Positions 8,286 to 16,658 of a stretch of 64,000 bases of DNA are shown piece by piece. Origin of the DNA: Methylobacterium sp. E-045 (GTDB lineage Bacteria; Pseudomonadota; Alphaproteobacteria; Rhizobiales; Beijerinckiaceae); contig NZ_JAKSYE010000086.1 of the NCBI RefSeq assembly GCF_022829685.1, forward strand, positions 124,001 through 188,000, read 5' to 3'. A program made the translations under genes and the position numbers. Below the pieces are notes generated by a model that worked only from the letters and a program-made list of their open reading frames with translations, made no database searches and had not been told where the DNA came from. Each line of letters begins with the position of its first letter. The stretch's first letter is position 1.

Positions 8286-10199
8286 TCAGATGTCGATCCG
8301 GGCGCCGATCTCGACGGCACGGTCGACCGGGATGCGGAAGTAGCGGGACGCGTCCGTGGCCGCACGGGCCATGGAGATGTAGAGCCTGTCCTGCCACACC
8401 GGCATGCCGGTCTCCGGCGAGGCCACCAGCACCCGCCGCGTCAGGAAGTACGACAGGTCGCCCTTGTCCAGGCCCGCGGCCGCAAGGGCGCGCGGAAGGT
8501 CGGGCAGTTCGGTGAACCCGAAGCGCACCGTCACGCAGGAGAAGGCGTCGGACAGCTTCCTCACGGCGACGCGCTCGGCGTCTGCCACGCGCGGCAGGTC
8601 CTCGGTGACCACGTGCAGGATATAATTGTTCGCGTGCATCACCCGGTTGTGCCTGACGTTGTGCATCAGGGCCCCTGGGGTATCGCCGGGCGTTCCCGTC
8701 AGGAACATGGCCGTTCCCGGCACCCGTTGGATCGAGCCGGTCTCCACCATCCGCGTGAACTCGGAGAGCGGCACGCGCCGACGGTGGATCTCCTCGGCGA
8801 TCAGGGCCGAGCCGCGCCGCCAGGTCCACATCGCCGTGACCAGGGCGGCGCCGATGGTCAACGGCACCCAGCCCCCGTGCAGGATCTTGAGCGCGTTGGC
8901 CGAGAGGAACACCAACTCGATGAGTAGGAACGGCGCGATGACCGCGGCCGCGACCGCAGGCGACCAGCGCCAGACCTTCCAGGCGACGACGAACAGCAGG
9001 CAGGCGGTGATGACCATGTCGCCGGTGACCGCGATGCCGTAGGCGGCCGCCAAGCCGCTCGACGACTTGAACAGCACCACCACGAACACGACCGCGACGA
9101 GCAACCACCAGTTCACCCGAGGGATGTATATCTGCCCCTTCTCGGTCTCGGAGGTGCGCAGGACCCGCATGCGCGGCAGCAGGCCGAGTTGCATCGCCTG
9201 CTGGGTGATCGAGAAGGTGCCGGTGATCACCGCCTGGCTGGCGATGACCGTCGCCACGGTGGCGAGTAGCACCATCGGCAGCAGAGCCCAGGACGGATAG
9301 AGCAGGAAGAACGGGTTCTCGGCCCGCTCGGGGTGGGCGAGCAGCATGGCGCCCTGGCCGAGATAGTTCAGGGCGAGCGCCGGCAGCACCAGCCCGAACC
9401 AGGCCGCGCGGATCGGCGTGCGACCGAAGTGTCCCATGTCGGCGTAAAGCGCCTCCGCGCCGGTCACAGCGAGGAACACGGCACCGAGCGCCAGCAGGCC
9501 GGCCGTGCCGTGGCTCAGGATGAACGAGACGCCGTGGGCGGGGTTAAGCGCACCCAGAATGCTCGGGTCGTCGACGAGGTGGCCCAGGCCGCCCAGCGCC
9601 ATGACGATGAACCAGAACGCCGTGAGGGGGCCGAAGAAGGTCGCCACCCGCGCCGTCCCGTGGCTCTGCAGGGCGAACAGCCCGATCAGGATGGCGAGGC
9701 TGATGGGCAGGACGTACGGGTCGGTGGCCGGGGTCACCAGCTTCAGCCCTTCGACCGCAGAGAGCACTGACATGGCCGGAGTGATGATGGCGTCGCCGAA
9801 GAACAGTGAGACGCCGACCATGCCCAGCACGATCACGAACCCGCCGGAATGGCCCAGCGCCCGCTGGGCGAGCGCCACGAGGGACGGCGTGCCGCCTTCG
9901 CCGTCGTTGTCGGCCCGCATCACCAGCAGCACGTACTTGAGCGTGACGATGAGGATGAGCGCCCAGAGGATCAGCGAGACGACGCCGAAGACCATCTCGC
10001 GGGTCGGCGCGTGCCCCCCTCCGGCGGTGGCGTGGAGGGACTCCTTCAGGGCGTAGAGCGGGCTGGTGCCGATGTCGCCGTAGACTACGCCGACCGAACC
10101 GAGCGTCAGCGCCCAGAACCCCGCCCTCGGGCCATGTCCCTCATCGGAGGGCAGCGGGGTCTCGGACTTCGCGAACTCGGTCCTGGCGATTGCGGGCAT
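8286..10199 (-). CDS. kup: Low-affinity potassium transporter Kup
   Basis: This 637-residue membrane protein has the KUP/HAK/KT signature near the N-terminus (SVGVVYGDIGTSPLYAL) followed by about 12 transmembrane helices and a C-terminal cytoplasmic domain, as in Kup proton/potassium symporters. Length matches the family (about 620-680). I place the start at the ATG of MPAIARTEF because GGAG precedes it at good spacing; a longer TTG start at 10250 is less likely. A truncated nhaA remnant lies just upstream, suggesting local deletion. Confidence 0.93.
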   Translation of the reverse strand: MPAIARTEFAKSETPLPSDEGHGPRAGFWALTLGSVGVVYGDIGTSPLYALKESLHATAGGGHAPTREMVFGVVSLILWALILIVTLKYVLLVMRADNDGEGGTPSLVALAQRALGHSGGFVIVLGMVGVSLFFGDAIITPAMSVLSAVEGLKLVTPATDPYVLPISLAILIGLFALQSHGTARVATFFGPLTAFWFIVMALGGLGHLVDDPSILGALNPAHGVSFILSHGTAGLLALGAVFLAVTGAEALYADMGHFGRTPIRAAWFGLVLPALALNYLGQGAMLLAHPERAENPFFLLYPSWALLPMVLLATVATVIASQAVITGTFSITQQAMQLGLLPRMRVLRTSETEKGQIYIPRVNWWLLVAVVFVVVLFKSSSGLAAAYGIAVTGDMVITACLLFVVAWKVWRWSPAVAAAVIAPFLLIELVFLSANALKILHGGWVPLTIGAALVTAMWTWRRGSALIAEEIHRRRVPLSEFTRMVETGSIQRVPGTAMFLTGTPGDTPGALMHNVRHNRVMHANNYILHVVTEDLPRVADAERVAVRKLSDAFSCVTVRFGFTELPDLPRALAAAGLDKGDLSYFLTRRVLVASPETGMPVWQDRLYISMARAATDASRYFRIPVDRAVEIGARIDI

Positions 10200-10270
10200 C
10201 CACTGGCTCCACGTCAGCGAACGCGGGAAGCTCGCAAGGCAAGCCTCCAACGGCCTGGGGCCGGGAACGT

Positions 10271-10477
10271 TCAGGTAACACGAAGACGAATGTCCCCGTT
10301 CAGGCAGGCCGTCGCGACGTATGTCTTGAGGACTGAGAAGTAGACGCCCGACCAGCCGGAGTTCGCGATGGCCAGCGCCAGGGCGGCGCTCGCCATCAGG
10401 ATCAGGCCGCCTGAGGCCTCGCCCCGGAGGACGTTACGCAGGGCCGAGGTCGGGCGAAGGCGCCGCGGCATGGGCAT
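10271..10477 (-). pseudogene. nhaA: 5' remnant of a Na+/H+ antiporter gene (nhaA)
   Basis: The first part of this frame reads like the start of NhaA: an ATG with a GGAG ribosome site, then LRGEASGGLILMASAALALAI and a W-SGVYFSVLKTYV segment matching TM1 and the following loop. After about 50 residues the match stops and the frame ends within 15 unrelated codons. A full NhaA has about 390 residues, so roughly 85% is missing. The break falls near 10320. The fragment is probably not functional. Confidence 0.75.
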
Positions 10478-10613
10478 AGATCTCCCGCGCTGGCGGCCCG
10501 ACCAACGCTGAAGCCTGCCGGTCCGAAGGTCGGACCGCGCACCCATGGCCGGCTATCGCATTCGTTGGCCTATCCGGCAATCCGAAGCCCGGAGCGTCCC
10601 GGGACGGTTCATG

Positions 10614-11015
10614 TCATGCAGCCCGGCCCGCCGCACCGACGCCGACTTGGCTGACGCTCCAGTGCTCCAGGTGCTTGTAGACGATGACCTTGTTCGCGAG
10701 TTGGGCACCGTGCCGGCTGCAGAAGCCTTCGAGCTGCTCGCGGGTGCCGATCAGTTCGACGCACATGGTCAGCTCGGGGTTGAGCGACTCGGCGCCGTCG
10801 TCCTGGATCGGCCCATGGTTGCTGTAGCCGTGGTGGGACTGGTGGGCGACGGCGTTCATGAGGCCCTCCGCCTTGGCCTGGGCGACGAGCTCCCGATAGA
10901 GCGGCTTCGAGCCAGAGAACCACCGGCCCTTGCCGGCGCCGCCGCGCTCGCCCGGCTTCATGTAGATACGGATCATGCCGGTGTCGGCGGCGACGACGCG
11001 ATGCGATGGGGTCAT
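10614..11015 (-). CDS. DUF190-family protein, fluoride-operon partner
   Basis: The 133-residue soluble protein has the DUF190 layout: an IRIYMKPGE strand, a [16 protein letters not shown] helix, a H-x-S-x-H-G-YSNHG loop, and a C-terminal strand. DUF190 proteins are PII-like in fold and are usually encoded beside CrcB fluoride channels. Its ATG overlaps the stop of the upstream CLC gene (ATGA, 11012-11015), so translation is coupled. The operon is preceded by a fluoride riboswitch, which supports a role in fluoride resistance, perhaps in regulating the exporter. The molecular function is not known to me. Confidence 0.85.
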   Translation of the reverse strand: MTPSHRVVAADTGMIRIYMKPGERGGAGKGRWFSGSKPLYRELVAQAKAEGLMNAVAHQSHHGYSNHGPIQDDGAESLNPELTMCVELIGTREQLEGFCSRHGAQLANKVIVYKHLEHWSVSQVGVGAAGRAA

Positions 11016-12415
11016 GACGTCTCCTCGGTGATGGGGCGCTCGGCCAACGGTGCGACGGTCGGCACCCGGCCCGTACGGGCCTGGCGCAGGGTCATGCCGT
11101 CCGGGATGTTGGCCGCCGCCGACTTCGGGACCGCGATGCGCTGCGACAGGTAGATGCCGTTGTGACCCGAGCAGAGGTAAGCCAGGAAGCACGCGACGGC
11201 GAGATAGACCCCGTGCGTCGCGCCGAAGAGCTCGATGCCCATCAGCGTGCAGGCGAGCGGCGTGTTGGCTGCGCCGGCGAAGACCGCGACGAACCCCAGC
11301 GCCGCGAACAGGTCCACCGGCGCGCCGAGCAGCCCGGCCAGGGCGTTGCCGAGCGCCGCGCCGATGAAGAACAGCGGCGTGACCTCGCCGCCCTTGAACC
11401 CGGCGCTGAGGGTCACGACCGTGAACAGGATCTTCAGGGCCCAGCTCCAGGGATGGATGTCCGGCCCGAAGAAGGTGTTGATGGTCATCCCGCCGGCGTC
11501 GGCGGCCGAGACGCCGAGCCCGAGGTAGTCCCGCGTACCAAAAGCGTAGACGAGGCCGATGACCGCGAGGCCGCCGATCACCGGGCGGAGCGGCCCGTAC
11601 GGGACCAGGCGCTTCAGCCAACCACCGAGGAGGTGGTTGGCTTCCGCGAACAGCAACCCGACAAGGCCGAAAGCGACGCCGGCGAGCGCGACCTTGGCAA
11701 GGAGCAGCGGATCGACGGTCAGGGCCTTCGCGCCGCCGGCGAGGAAGTCCACGTGGTAGAAGCCGTGGTGGATGCCCCATGCCTGGCAGGTCCAGTCGCC
11801 GACCACCGCGGCGAGGAGGCAGGGCACCAGCGCGGCGTACTCGACGCGACCGACCGCGAGCACCTCCAGCGCGAACACCGCGCCGGCGATGGGCGTGCCG
11901 AAGACTGCGCCGAAGCCGGCGGCGATACCCGCCATCAGGAGGACCCGGACCCCGGCCGCATCGACCCCGAAGAGCTTGCCGAAGGCGCTGGCAAGGCTGC
12001 CTCCCATCTGGACGGCGGTACCCTCGCGCCCGGCCGACCCGCCGAACAGGTGCGTGACGATGGTGCCGAGGAAGATAAGCGGCGCCATCCGGAGCGGCAC
12101 GCCGCCGTCCGGCTCGTGGATCTCCTCGACGATGAGGTTGTTGCCGCCTTCAACGCTCTTGCCGAACAGGTGGTAGAGCAAGCCGACGGCACAGCCCCCG
12201 AGCGGAAGCAGGAACAGGAACCAGGGATGGTCGAAGCGCGCCTGGGTGGCCGCGTCGAGGCTCCACAGGAAGGCCGCGCAGAGGGTGCCGACCGCCGCGG
12301 CCATCGGCACGAGGATGGCCGACCATCGCGCCACCGAAACGGCATGGGCGTGCCGCGTGCGGACGAACGCCGCGAGGTTCAGGCTGTCGAAGAGATTTTG
12401 GAAGGTCGCGCGCAT
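11012..12415 (-). CDS. CLC-family fluoride/proton antiporter (CLC-F type)
   Basis: The 467-residue membrane protein is a CLC anion transporter: [11 protein letters not shown] (about 129-139), [13 protein letters not shown] (about 172-184) and a [15 protein letters not shown] segment are typical. The serine motif of chloride CLCs (GSGIP) is replaced by GNNLI (91-95), a change associated with the fluoride-exporting CLC-F branch. A fluoride riboswitch lies in its leader and a DUF190 gene follows in a coupled frame. Together these predict export of F- from the cytoplasm in exchange for protons. Specificity is inferred from motif plus riboswitch. Confidence 0.92.
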   Translation of the reverse strand: MRATFQNLFDSLNLAAFVRTRHAHAVSVARWSAILVPMAAAVGTLCAAFLWSLDAATQARFDHPWFLFLLPLGGCAVGLLYHLFGKSVEGGNNLIVEEIHEPDGGVPLRMAPLIFLGTIVTHLFGGSAGREGTAVQMGGSLASAFGKLFGVDAAGVRVLLMAGIAAGFGAVFGTPIAGAVFALEVLAVGRVEYAALVPCLLAAVVGDWTCQAWGIHHGFYHVDFLAGGAKALTVDPLLLAKVALAGVAFGLVGLLFAEANHLLGGWLKRLVPYGPLRPVIGGLAVIGLVYAFGTRDYLGLGVSAADAGGMTINTFFGPDIHPWSWALKILFTVVTLSAGFKGGEVTPLFFIGAALGNALAGLLGAPVDLFAALGFVAVFAGAANTPLACTLMGIELFGATHGVYLAVACFLAYLCSGHNGIYLSQRIAVPKSAAANIPDGMTLRQARTGRVPTVAPLAERPITEETS

Positions 12416-12444
12416 GAGTCCCCCTTGTTGCGGCGCCGCAAAAG

Positions 12445-12502
12445 GTAGGAGTCATTAGCCCAGGGGGCGGTTTGGCCGAAAGGCCCGGCAGATTCCATTG
12501 CC
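12445..12502 (-). promoter_or_regulatory. Fluoride riboswitch (crcB motif)
   Basis: On the minus strand, 29-87 nt before the CLC start, the leader reads GGCAATGG...CTGCC, then a GGCC-TTTC-GGCC hairpin, the conserved AAACCGCC, and GGGCTAATGACTCCTAC. This matches the fluoride riboswitch consensus, including the nearly invariant TAATGAC-CCTAC 3' segment. It differs by one base in the GATGG box (AATGG). Downstream a perfect 14-bp palindrome (12427-12440) lies just before a GGGGG ribosome site and is a plausible expression-platform hairpin. It should switch the clc-DUF190 operon on when fluoride binds. Confidence 0.93.
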
Positions 12503-12556
12503 GTGGACGGGAGATGCCTTCGCCTCGCCCGTTCGTCAAGATCCAACTCCCGCGCG

Positions 12557-12591
12557 CCCGGGCCCCATCCCGAGTGGGGATGGGGCCCGGG
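12557..12591. repeat. Perfect 15-bp hairpin with 5-nt loop
   Basis: The two arms, 12557-12571 and 12577-12591, are perfect inverted complements (CCCGGGCCCCATCCC and its mate) around the loop GAGTG. The stem is almost all G/C and has no T-run on either side, so it is not a standard terminator. It lies between the fluoride-operon leader and the divergent membrane-protein gene. It may act as a transcription block or a structured 5' end; its role is unknown. Confidence 0.6.
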
Positions 12592-12703
12592 TCGTTCGAA
12601 AGCATCACGAAAGACGGTGGCTGGTCCAGGGCCCGGGGCATGTCTATGCCCTCCGCGGCCGAGGCCGGCGCGTTCGACGCCGGCCCGGGGCGGAGCGCAT
12701 CCC

Positions 12704-13309
12704 ATGACCCTTTCCTGGCTCGGAGCCGTCATCACCTTCCAGGTGACCTTCACCGAACTCTTCATCGCCGCGACGGTGATGATGGCCGGGGCGTACCGGT
12801 TCGGATGGCGCAGCGTCCTGGCGGGCTCCATCCTCGGCGGGCTGGCGGTGTCGATCCTCGCGGTCGTCCTGCGCAAGGCGGCCTACCTCCTGGCCCTGAA
12901 CGTCCTGGATTGGATCTCGGCGGTCTTGCTGCTCGGGTTCGGCCTGTACCTGCTCTACGAGTTCATCGACGGGCTCTCGAAGCGCGATGCCGGCACGGCC
13001 CCCGGCTCGACGGACGCGAACTGGTCGCGGCCGATCAACGCCGCGGGCCTCGGCGTCGCCGCCTGGGCCCTGGTCGCCGAGGGGCTTGAGATCCTGGTGG
13101 TCTGGCTCGGCGTCTCGCTTCGGGAGGGCGCGGGAACGGCGACCCTCGGGGTCGGCATCGGGGTCGTGCTCGTGGCGACCTTGGCTTTCGCCCTCGGCGG
13201 CACCGGGATCTTCCGGAAGGTGCCGCCCTACGTCCTCGACGGGGTCGCGGCCCTCATGGTGACGGCCTACGGCGCCTATTTCCTCTCCCTTGCCGTGACC
13301 CGCGCGTGA
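12704..13309 (+). CDS. Ftr1/COG4280-like integral membrane protein
   Basis: The 201-residue protein has about six membrane helices and two acidic motifs inside helices: TFTELFIA near residue 14 and AEGLEILVVWLGV near 125. These resemble the E-x-x-E motifs of the iron permease Ftr1 and of the uncharacterised COG4280 membrane family. A longer homologue-like protein with the same pair of motifs is at 17669-18433, on the other side of xoxF. GGAG precedes the ATG. A metal-cation role is suggested by the acidic helices but not shown. Confidence 0.65.
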   Translation: MTLSWLGAVITFQVTFTELFIAATVMMAGAYRFGWRSVLAGSILGGLAVSILAVVLRKAAYLLALNVLDWISAVLLLGFGLYLLYEFIDGLSKRDAGTAPGSTDANWSRPINAAGLGVAAWALVAEGLEILVVWLGVSLREGAGTATLGVGIGVVLVATLAFALGGTGIFRKVPPYVLDGVAALMVTAYGAYFLSLAVTRA

Positions 13310-13605
13310 TCGGTCGACGAAGGGATTGACCCGGACGACGGATTAATCCACGTTGCCGGACGTGGGATGGGGATGAAGCTCCCCGATAACTGCCGGCCCC
13401 CTATGGGCCGGACGATAGCTTCTACCGAGCGCTTCGGCGCGGGTAGAGCTATGTGTTGACCCGCACCGTCACGCTCATGACCGCAACCGGATCGCCGCAA
13501 GGCGGCCCCTCATGAGCCGACCGATGACCCTGCCCGATCCAAGACCGTCCTGATGCCCGCCGTCGCCCACCAGGCGCGGTCCGGGCCTTTTCCCGTTCGC
13601 GCACG

Positions 13606-13635
13606 AAAAAAAAGGCGGAGCCATAAGGCTCCGCC
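13606..13635 (-). terminator. Rho-independent terminator, minus strand
   Basis: Read on the minus strand, GGCGGAGCC and GGCTCCGCC form a perfect 9-bp stem with a TTAT loop, followed by eight T residues. No minus-strand protein gene ends here, so it most likely terminates a short non-coding transcript. Confidence 0.85.
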
Positions 13636-13699
13636 GCGACCAGGACACATGCCTCCGAGCGGTCACAAGAATACATGTGCTTAGGTCTAGTCTGTCGCA
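13606..13699 (-). ncRNA. Candidate small RNA upstream of xoxF
   Basis: A sigma-70-like promoter on the minus strand (TTGACT at 13733-13728, 16 nt, TATCCT at 13711-13706) points at a perfect rho-independent terminator ending at 13606. The predicted transcript is about 94 nt, begins near 13699, has no recognisable coding sequence, and runs divergent from xoxF. No known RNA family is recognised. Promoter plus terminator at this spacing is the only support. Confidence 0.45.
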
Positions 13700-13705
13700 G
13701 GAATA

Positions 13706-13733
13706 AGGATAGCCACTCGATAGTCTGAGTCAA
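13706..13733 (-). promoter_or_regulatory. Sigma-70-like promoter for the candidate small RNA
   Basis: On the minus strand TTGACT (13733-13728) and TATCCT (13711-13706) are separated by 16 nt. The start point would be near 13699, leading into the terminator ending at 13606. Confidence 0.5.
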
Positions 13734-14113
13734 CGCAAAAAAGCGATGTCTCGGAATAATAAAGAGCGGCATCTTTATTTAAAAAACAGCACTATTTGCG
13801 CCCCTGATAAAGCCATGGCTTTTTCGGGCGACGTCGTATTGGTTAAATCAGCATCTGCATGATAATGACTGGATAATTCTGTCGCACTTAGAAAATGCTT
13901 ATTGCGCTGATCTTATAATTCGATACTTCTACCGGCGCTCCACTTGGGCTCCCGGACGATGATCTTGGGGCTCGAGGGGAATGCAGCCCCGGTCCGGGGC
14001 CCGGCGCGGAAGCGCGCAGGGCCGACACGTCGCCGCCGACGGACCGGGATGCGGTGAGGAGACCCCTGGCGGACACAACGTCCGGGTTCGAACGCTCAAA
14101 TGGAGGAACACCT

Positions 14114-15928
14114 ATGAGGAAGATCGCCCTTGCGGCGTCCGTCGCCTACGCCGCGACGCTCCTGCCGGCCGCCATGCCGGCCATCGCGAACGAAAACCTG
14201 ATGAAGCTGATGCAGGACCCCAACCAGTGGGCGTTCCCGGGCCTCGACTACACGAACCAGCGCTATTCGAAGCTCGACCAGATCAACAAGGACAACGTCA
14301 AGAACCTCCAGGTGGCCTGGACCTTCTCGACCGGCGTGCTGCGCGGCCATGAGGGCGCCCCGCTCGTCATCGGCAACATGATGTACGTCCACACCCCGTT
14401 CCCGAACATCGTCTACGCGCTCGACCTCGACCACGAGGCCAAGATCGTGTGGAAGTACGAGCCCAAGCAGGACCCGTCGGTGATCCCGGTGATGTGCTGC
14501 GACACGGTCAACCGCGGCCTGGCCTACGCCGACGGCGCCATCATCCTGCACCAGGCCGACACCACGGTCGTCTCGCTCGACGCCAAGTCCGGCAAGGTGA
14601 ACTGGTCGGTCCAGAACGGCGATCCGAAGAAGGGCGAGACCAACACCGCCACCGTGCTGCCGGTGAAGGACAAGGTCATCGTCGGCATCTCGGGCGGCGA
14701 GTTCGGCGTACGCTGTCACGTGACCGCCTACGACCTCAAGTCCGGCAAGCGGGTCTGGCGCGCCTACTCCGTCGGCCCGGACGACGAGATGCTCGTCGAC
14801 CCGGAGAAGACCACCTACCTCGGCAAGCCGGTGGGCAAGGATTCTTCGCTGAAGACCTGGGAAGGCGACCAGTGGAAGACCGGCGGCGGCTGCACCTGGG
14901 GCTGGTACTCGTACGACCCCAAGCTCGACCTGATGTACTACGGCTCGGGCAATCCCTCGACCTGGAACCCCAAGCAGCGTCCGGGCGACAACAAGTGGTC
15001 GATGACCATCTGGGCGCGTAACCCCGACACCGGGCAGGCCAAGTGGGTCTACCAGATGACCCCCCACGACGAGTGGGACTACGACGGCATCAACGAGATG
15101 ATCCTCACCGACCAGAAGGTCGACGGCAAGGAGCGCCCGCTCCTGACCCACTTCGACCGCAACGGCTTCGGCTACACCCTGGACCGCGCCACCGGCGAAC
15201 TCCTCGTCGCCGAGAAGTTCGATCCGGTCGTCAACTGGGCCTCCAAGGTCGACATGGACAAGGGCTCCAAGACCTACGGTCGCCCCCTCGTCCAGGCCAA
15301 GTTCTCCACCGAGCAGAACGGCGAGGACACCAACTCCAAGGGTATCTGCCCGGCCGCGTTGGGTTCGAAGGACCAGCAGCCCGCCGCCTACTCGCCGAAG
15401 ACCAACCTGTTCTACGTGCCCACCAACCACGTCTGCATGGACTACGAGCCGTTCCGGGTGACCTACACCCCGGGCCAGCCCTACGTCGGTGCGACCCTGT
15501 CGATGTACCCCGCGCCGAACAGCCATGGCGGCATGGGCAACTTCATCGCCTGGGACGGCGTGAAGGGTAAGATCGCGTGGTCCGATCCCGAGCAGTTCTC
15601 GGTCTGGTCGGGCGCCCTCGCCACCGCCGGCGACGTTGTCTTCTACGGCACGCTGGAAGGCTACCTGAAGGCCGTCGACTCCAAGACGGGTAAGGAACTG
15701 TACAAGTTCAAGACCCCGTCGGGCATCATCGGCAACGTGATGACCTACACCCACAAGGGCAAGCAGTACGTCGGCATCCTGTCGGGTGTCGGTGGCTGGG
15801 CCGGCATCGGCCTCGCGGCCGGCCTGACCGACCCGAACGCCGGCCTCGGCGCGGTGGGCGGCTACGCCGCCCTGTCGAGCTACACCAACCTCGGTGGCCA
15901 GCTCACCGTGTTCGCCCTGCCGAACTGA
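14114..15928 (+). CDS. xoxF: XoxF-type lanthanide-dependent methanol dehydrogenase
   Basis: The 604-residue PQQ enzyme oxidises methanol (and often formaldehyde) in the periplasm. A signal peptide (about 1-25) precedes [11 protein letters not shown]. Features include the vicinal disulfide CC (128-129), metal/PQQ ligands Glu196 and Asn280, the catalytic Asp322, and Asp324 in WDYDG. The last Asp is the extra lanthanide ligand that separates XoxF from calcium-dependent MxaF, which has Ala there. Eight-blade propeller repeats fill the length. GGAGG lies 7 nt before the ATG and a strong terminator follows, so it is monocistronic. xoxG (cytochrome cL) and xoxJ are not adjacent; they must be elsewhere or this is an accessory copy. 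Confidence 0.96.
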   Translation: MRKIALAASVAYAATLLPAAMPAIANENLMKLMQDPNQWAFPGLDYTNQRYSKLDQINKDNVKNLQVAWTFSTGVLRGHEGAPLVIGNMMYVHTPFPNIVYALDLDHEAKIVWKYEPKQDPSVIPVMCCDTVNRGLAYADGAIILHQADTTVVSLDAKSGKVNWSVQNGDPKKGETNTATVLPVKDKVIVGISGGEFGVRCHVTAYDLKSGKRVWRAYSVGPDDEMLVDPEKTTYLGKPVGKDSSLKTWEGDQWKTGGGCTWGWYSYDPKLDLMYYGSGNPSTWNPKQRPGDNKWSMTIWARNPDTGQAKWVYQMTPHDEWDYDGINEMILTDQKVDGKERPLLTHFDRNGFGYTLDRATGELLVAEKFDPVVNWASKVDMDKGSKTYGRPLVQAKFSTEQNGEDTNSKGICPAALGSKDQQPAAYSPKTNLFYVPTNHVCMDYEPFRVTYTPGQPYVGATLSMYPAPNSHGGMGNFIAWDGVKGKIAWSDPEQFSVWSGALATAGDVVFYGTLEGYLKAVDSKTGKELYKFKTPSGIIGNVMTYTHKGKQYVGILSGVGGWAGIGLAAGLTDPNAGLGAVGGYAALSSYTNLGGQLTVFALPN

Positions 15929-15956
15929 TCGGTCGCGAACACCAAGGAGCCTAGGG

Positions 15957-15986
15957 TGCCGGCGCGGGTCCTCCGCGCCGGCATTT
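15957..15986 (+). terminator. Terminator of xoxF
   Basis: A perfect 11-bp GC-rich stem (15957-15967 with 15973-15983, loop GTCCT) followed by TTT lies 29 nt after the xoxF stop. Confidence 0.85.
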
Positions 15987-16019
15987 CCCTGTCCGCACCA
16001 CCCTTCGCCCGGAGCCCGC

Positions 16020-16658
16020 GTGATCGCCTCCCCAGTACCCCCGCCGGGGCGATGTCTCGTCCTCGTCCGCCATGGCCAGAGCCAAGCCAACGCCGACGGC
16101 CTTTTCACGGGACTGCTCGACTCACCCCTCACCGAGCGGGGCCGACAGGAAGCCTGCTCGGCCGGGCTGCGGCTCAAGGACGAAGGATTTCGCTTCGCCT
16201 CAGCCTTCACGTCGACCCTCGCGCGGGCCATCGCGACCTCCCGGCTGGCGCTCGATGCCCTGGGGCAGGCCGATCTGGTGCCCCTCCGGGATGCCGCCCT
16301 GGACGAGCGCGACTACGGCGACCTCAGCGGCCTTGGCAAGCAGGGCGCCTACGAACGTTTCGGGGCGGAGCGGATCGAGGGCTGGCGGCGCTCCTACAAG
16401 GGTCAGCCGCCGAACGGCGAGAGCCTCCGGGACACCGTCGCCCGGGTCGTGCCCTTCCACCTAAGGCATATCCAGCCGGCGGCGATGCGCGGTCCAACGC
16501 TGGTCGTCGCCCACGGCAACTCGTTGCGGGCCTTGGTGATGGTGCTCGAAGGACTGGGCCCAAGGGAAATCGAATCCGTCGAGATCGCGACCGGATCGAT
16601 CCGGGTCTACGAGTTCGGTCCGGATACCACCATCGCATCCCGCCGCATCATCGACTGA
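16020..16658 (+). CDS. Histidine-phosphatase family, 2,3-bisphosphoglycerate-dependent phosphoglycerate mutase-like
   Basis: The 212-residue protein has the catalytic RHGQSQAN motif (phospho-His near residue 18), the GLLDSPLTERG segment, LDERDYGDLSG, PPNGESLRDTVARV and the second catalytic HGNSLRAL motif. These are the signatures of cofactor-dependent phosphoglycerate mutase, which interconverts 3- and 2-phosphoglycerate. I choose the GTG at 16020, which has GGAG just upstream; there is no ATG near the domain start. A degraded copy of the same gene lies at about 20316-20550. Its 3' end overlaps the convergent PAP2 gene by 11 nt. Confidence 0.88.
   Translation: MIASPVPPPGRCLVLVRHGQSQANADGLFTGLLDSPLTERGRQEACSAGLRLKDEGFRFASAFTSTLARAIATSRLALDALGQADLVPLRDAALDERDYGDLSGLGKQGAYERFGAERIEGWRRSYKGQPPNGESLRDTVARVVPFHLRHIQPAAMRGPTLVVAHGNSLRALVMVLEGLGPREIESVEIATGSIRVYEFGPDTTIASRRIID

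Larger units (their letters stand above)
13310..14113. other. 804-bp xoxF upstream region with an AT-rich pocket
   Basis: This long spacer has no convincing protein gene. It contains a short hairpin after the upstream gene (arms 13393-13399 and 13405-13411), a strong minus-strand terminator with a candidate small-RNA gene (13606-13733), and an AT-rich stretch from about 13680 to 13925 that stands out from the GC-rich surroundings. A TATAAT at 13914-13919 is a possible -10 for the xoxF transcript, but no good -35 is placed before it. GGAGG at 14102-14106 is the xoxF ribosome site. Confidence 0.6.

Noticed and set aside
11162-12448. 428-codon plus-strand frame across the CLC gene
   Set aside because: Gly/Arg/Asp-rich shadow; the minus strand has the CLC motifs, a ribosome site and the riboswitch.
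13449-13772. 107-codon minus-strand frame over the candidate small RNA
   Set aside because: It crosses the terminator at 13606-13635, has no ribosome site, and its composition does not look coding.
13749-13775. A fifth ECF-type promoter (GGAATA ... CATCTT) upstream of xoxF
   Set aside because: The spacing is 11 nt, not the 15 nt shared by the other four, in an AT-rich stretch where chance matches are easy.
13804-13825. Small terminator-like hairpin AAAGCCATGGCTTTTT
   Set aside because: The stem is only 5 bp around a CATG loop; too weak to call.
14114-15928. Calcium-dependent methanol dehydrogenase MxaF
   Set aside because: The extra Asp in WDYDG marks the lanthanide XoxF type, and no mxa genes adjoin.
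14096-16231. 711-codon open frame antisense to xoxF
   Set aside because: It is a GC-bias shadow of xoxF: no domains, low-complexity Val/Gly/Asp-rich product, and no ribosome site.
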